A stretch of 17,063 nt of DNA from Pedobacter sp. (GTDB taxonomy: Bacteria; Bacteroidota; Bacteroidia; Sphingobacteriales; Sphingobacteriaceae): NCBI GenBank assembly GCA_028287885.1, contig JAQBOT010000392.1:1-17063 (forward strand), given 5' to 3'. This document shows positions 15,286 through 17,063 of this stretch, piece after piece. The notes under the pieces were generated by a model. That model was not told the DNA's origin and ran no database searches. It worked only from the letters and a program-made list of their open reading frames with translations. The translations under genes were made by a program, and so were the position numbers. Each line of letters begins with the position of its first letter. The first letter of the stretch is position 1.

Positions 15286-15876
15286 TTAGTTGGCAACTTG
15301 GGCGAGTACCACTAAGAACAGAGAAACGTAGGTACCCAGTTTTACCCGTAGGATTTTCAAGGCATTGTTTACTTGTTTTTTCACGGTGCTCTCAGAGATA
15401 TGCAGCGCTTGTCCAATTTCCTTGTGACTTAAGTACGACTTCCTGCTTAATGTTAGCACTTCACGCATTTTTGATGGTAATTCATCAATCTCCTGATCTA
15501 TGATTATTTGAAGCTGCTTTTCCCGAATCAAATGATCGGAACTGGTAAAGCTTTCCTGAGCCGGTAACTCAAATAAACTGAAATATTTACACTCGACCTG
15601 TTGATGGCTAAGCGCCTTAAACACGGAATTGCGCGCTGCAACATATAAGTAGCCCGCAAGATTGCTGTTAATGACTATATCCGACCGTTTGTTCCACAAA
15701 CTGGTAAAGACCTCTTGAACAATGTCCATGACTTCAGATCTATCATTTAACAGTTTGTAAGTATTTCTGTAAACCACTGGAGAATGACGCGAATAAATTT
15801 CGGTAAAAGCGGCATGATCATCCTTTCTGAGTAGATCAACGAGTTCAAAATCCGAAAACAACTTATACCCTGACAT
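15286..15876 (-). CDS. ECF sigma factor, FecI-like Bacteroidota type
   Basis: A 196-residue sigma-70 family factor of the extracytoplasmic function class with only regions 2 and 4. Region 2 spans about 22-90, including MDIVQEVFTSLW (50-61), which recognises the -10 DNA and core polymerase. Region 4 spans about 130-178: LPSKMREVLTLSRKSYLSHKEIG begins it and the helix-turn-helix continues through HISESTVKKQVNNALK (159-174), which binds the -35 element. The protein ends in a hydrophobic tail (GTYVSLFLVVLAQVA, 181-195), longer and more apolar than region 4 needs. It is paired with the FecR-like protein and should direct transcription of the susC operon and perhaps its own gene. Confidence 0.94.
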   Translation of the reverse strand: MSGYKLFSDFELVDLLRKDDHAAFTEIYSRHSPVVYRNTYKLLNDRSEVMDIVQEVFTSLWNKRSDIVINSNLAGYLYVAARNSVFKALSHQQVECKYFSLFELPAQESFTSSDHLIREKQLQIIIDQEIDELPSKMREVLTLSRKSYLSHKEIGQALHISESTVKKQVNNALKILRVKLGTYVSLFLVVLAQVAN

Positions 15877-16263
15877 CCTGACAATTTACGATTCTATACC
15901 TGTTTTAAACGTTTGGACCCTTATTCACTTAGCACCAAAGGTTTACCATACAGTATGTAAGTTGAAAAGAATCTGGGATTGTTTTTAATGAATGTCAGAA
16001 TGTCACTAAATCTTTACAAACCAACGTCAGTCTTTAACACGAGCTAACAACGGAAAATGTGGCTACAATGAGGCGACACGTATTTTTTGGATTTTTCATT
16101 ATCTAATAAAAGCTTGTTAAGCATTTCATAAAACTTCAGAAGCAAGGCGACACACTGGGAAATGGCTTGCTGTGGTAACCTGTCGATTACCGTTGAGATG
16201 CTCAACATTATCATTTCTTCGGGACTTTCACCCTATAGTTTGCGCCCATGCCGGGCGCACCAC
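15877..16263. other. Regulatory gap upstream of the sigma factor gene
   Basis: About 390 bases without a gene. It should hold the promoter of the sigma gene. The best minus-strand -7 look-alike is AACCTTTG (15943-15936, one mismatch to TAnnTTTG), about 60 bases before the start and without a clear -33 element. Two short direct repeats stand out: tandem AATGTCAG/AATGTCAC (15991-16006) and two copies of AGGCGACAC (16071-16079 and 16145-16153). A GC-rich hairpin, GCGCCC 16242-16247 with GGGCGC 16253-16258, lies just beyond the terminator of the next gene. Confidence 0.4.
16242..16258. repeat. GC-rich inverted repeat next to a terminator
   Basis: GCGCCC and GGGCGC, six-base perfect arms with a five-base loop. 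No T-run follows on either strand, so it is not a terminator by itself. On the minus strand it comes five bases after the T-run of the terminator at 16264-16287 and may act as a backup RNA structure. Confidence 0.4.
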
Positions 16264-16287
16264 AAAAAAAGGCAGCTTAAAGCTGCC
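16264..16287 (-). terminator. Rho-independent terminator after the SnoaL-like gene
   Basis: On the minus strand GGCAGCT-TTA-AGCTGCC forms a seven-base stem with a three-base loop, followed at once by seven T residues (16270-16264). It lies 24 bases past the stop of the SnoaL-like gene. The plus strand has no T-run after the stem, so it works only leftwards. It insulates the sigma factor locus from read-through. Confidence 0.85.
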
Positions 16288-16311
16288 CTCAGGTTCCCGA
16301 GAGACTATCTC

Positions 16312-16725
16312 TTATGAAATGCTATGTGAATCAGGTGATGATTGTGGTTGACCCGCAACCGCTTCTTGCATCATTGAATATCTAACGGTTTGAGCATGAA
16401 TGCTACCATCGCGAATTACGAAAGTGTCAACGCCATCATTGATATTGATTGAAGGCGATTTAAGTGTCCACTCCAGAAAAACAATGTCGTCTTCAATATT
16501 CACTTGTTTAAGATCAAACGCTGACCCCTGCTCCAGGCTCTGAAAGATCTGACTATAAGCATCTGATATCGCATCAACCCCAATCCGCTTTTCGCCGGTA
16601 GACGTAATAAAGATGGATTTCTCGTTGAAATCTGTTGCAAGGTCTTTTAGATCCTTCCTTAAGAATGCATCCATATGATGATTGAATACATCTTCTGTGC
16701 TTCTGTTGATTCCGTTCATTTCCAT
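16312..16725 (-). CDS. SnoaL/NTF2-like protein of unknown function
   Basis: A 137-residue protein when started at the ATG at 16725 (MEMNGINR); an ATG at 16719 would serve equally. A longer frame reaches 16869, but the extra 48 residues look like translated intergenic DNA. The pattern fits the SnoaL-like/nuclear transport factor 2 fold (SgcJ/EcaC-like group): an opening helix pair (VFNHHMDAFLRKDLKDLATDF), an early strand (SIFITSTGEKRIG), a helix (AISDAYSQIFQSL), then strands (IVFLEWTL, VDTFVIRDGSIHAQTVRYSM). Such proteins form a cone-shaped pocket and include isomerases, cyclases and many of unknown role; no catalytic residues are assigned. No signal peptide is seen. It has its own terminator and is probably not part of the glycoside locus. 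Confidence 0.75.
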   Translation of the reverse strand: MEMNGINRSTEDVFNHHMDAFLRKDLKDLATDFNEKSIFITSTGEKRIGVDAISDAYSQIFQSLEQGSAFDLKQVNIEDDIVFLEWTLKSPSININDGVDTFVIRDGSIHAQTVRYSMMQEAVAGQPQSSPDSHSIS

Positions 16726-16957
16726 TGCTAATTGTTTAAGGTGAAATAAATCAATAATGGTTAGGCTTGGCCAATGTGAAGTTACTGTTAAGAAGAACGT
16801 CAAAAAATAGCCAGATGTAGTCATTATTTTATGCACAGCAAAGCAAGAACAAAAAGCATCTGCTTCCATCTCCGGGTGTAGGAATGTTTGTTTTGAAGAA
16901 GATGACTAATAAGTCGTAAATTAAGTAGAATTAGAGCCATTAAAATGACACGAGATC
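16726..16957. other. Divergent promoter region between SnoaL-like and VOC genes
   Basis: Both flanking genes are transcribed outwards from here. On the plus strand AATGTTTG (16883-16890) is a one-mismatch -7 box that would give a leader of about 60 bases for the VOC gene, without a clear -33 partner. For the leftward gene I find no exact -7 box. Confidence 0.3.
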
Positions 16958-17063
16958 ATGAATAATGTAAAAGTACCTCAAGGATATCAGCAGGTGATGC
17001 CCTATCTGATAATCAAAGATGCCAATAAGTTTCTCAACTTTATGAAAGCCGTATTTGAAGCAG
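16958..17063 (+). CDS. VOC/PhnB-like (glyoxalase-fold) protein, N-terminal fragment
   Basis: The ATG at 16958 opens a frame with no stop to the window end, giving 35 full codons. The segment VPQGYQQVMPYLIIKDA followed by NKFLNFMKAVFEA matches the typical opening of PhnB-like members of the vicinal oxygen chelate superfamily: a Gly-Tyr, a strand containing PYL and V/I-K-D-A, then a helix ending in F-x-A. These proteins are often small metal-binding enzymes or resistance-type proteins, but most PhnB-like members have no proven activity. The rest of the gene lies outside the window. It is divergent from the SnoaL-like gene. Confidence 0.72.
   Translation, partial: MNNVKVPQGYQQVMPYLIIKDANKFLNFMKAVFEA

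Noticed and set aside
16726..16869. A 48-residue N-terminal extension of the SnoaL-like protein
   Set aside because: The extension occupies the divergent promoter region, matches no SnoaL-type start, and its hydrophobic stretch is not a well-formed signal peptide followed by a cleavage site.
1..17063. Insertion sequences, CRISPR arrays, tRNA or rRNA genes
   Set aside because: No transposase motifs, long terminal inverted repeats, regularly spaced repeats or cloverleaf/rRNA-like sequences were seen on either strand.

Overview
The window looks like accessory carbohydrate-use DNA from a member of the Bacteroidota, most likely a Sphingobacteriaceae-type soil or plant bacterium (Pedobacter/Mucilaginibacter-like; the genus is inference). 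The reasons are a SusC/SusD pair, an ECF sigma factor with a FecR-type anti-sigma factor, a receptor carrying an N-terminal STN signalling domain, Tat-exported Gfo/Idh/MocA proteins, DUF1080 proteins, start sites without strong Shine-Dalgarno sequences, and moderate-to-low GC. I see no mobile element, CRISPR array, tRNA or rRNA.

Elevent genes in a row lie on the minus strand. In transcription order (right to left) they are: ECF sigma factor (15286-15876), FecR-like anti-sigma factor (14041-15210), SusC-type TonB-dependent transducer (10409-13936), SusD-type lipoprotein (8810-10381), DUF1080 protein A (8043-8765), Tat-exported oxidoreductase A (6650-8017), DUF1080 protein B (5920-6645), two-domain DUF1080 protein C (4541-5911), a 237-base gap, Tat-exported oxidoreductase B (3068-4303), a hexuronate-type MFS transporter (1709-3028), a 161-base gap holding a good Bacteroidota -7 box, and an alditol-oxidase-like flavoprotein (276-1547). 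Gaps from susC to DUF1080 C are only 4 to 44 bases, so that stretch is probably one transcript.

The main point is what is missing. This is a sensing-and-uptake locus of the polysaccharide utilisation type, yet the window holds no recognisable glycoside hydrolase, polysaccharide lyase, esterase or sulfatase. Instead it holds four DUF1080 (3-keto-disaccharide hydrolase, PF06439) domains in three proteins and two exported Gfo/Idh/MocA dehydrogenases. This fits the oxidise-eliminate-hydrate-reduce route for glycoside cleavage known from gut Bacteroidota: a sugar is oxidised at C3, which makes the glycosidic bond labile, and DUF1080 proteins cleave or hydrate the intermediates. Proposed flow: SusCD imports a glycoside, the periplasmic Gfo and DUF1080 proteins oxidise and split it, the MFS protein takes up the released sugar or sugar acid, and the receptor reports substrate through STN, FecR and sigma factor to switch on the locus. 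The substrate cannot be read from the sequence.

The right end is a separate neighbourhood: a SnoaL/NTF2-like protein (minus strand) with a clear rho-independent terminator and, divergently, the first 35 codons of a VOC/PhnB-like protein that runs off the window. At the left edge a possible start of another minus-strand gene is visible but cannot be identified.
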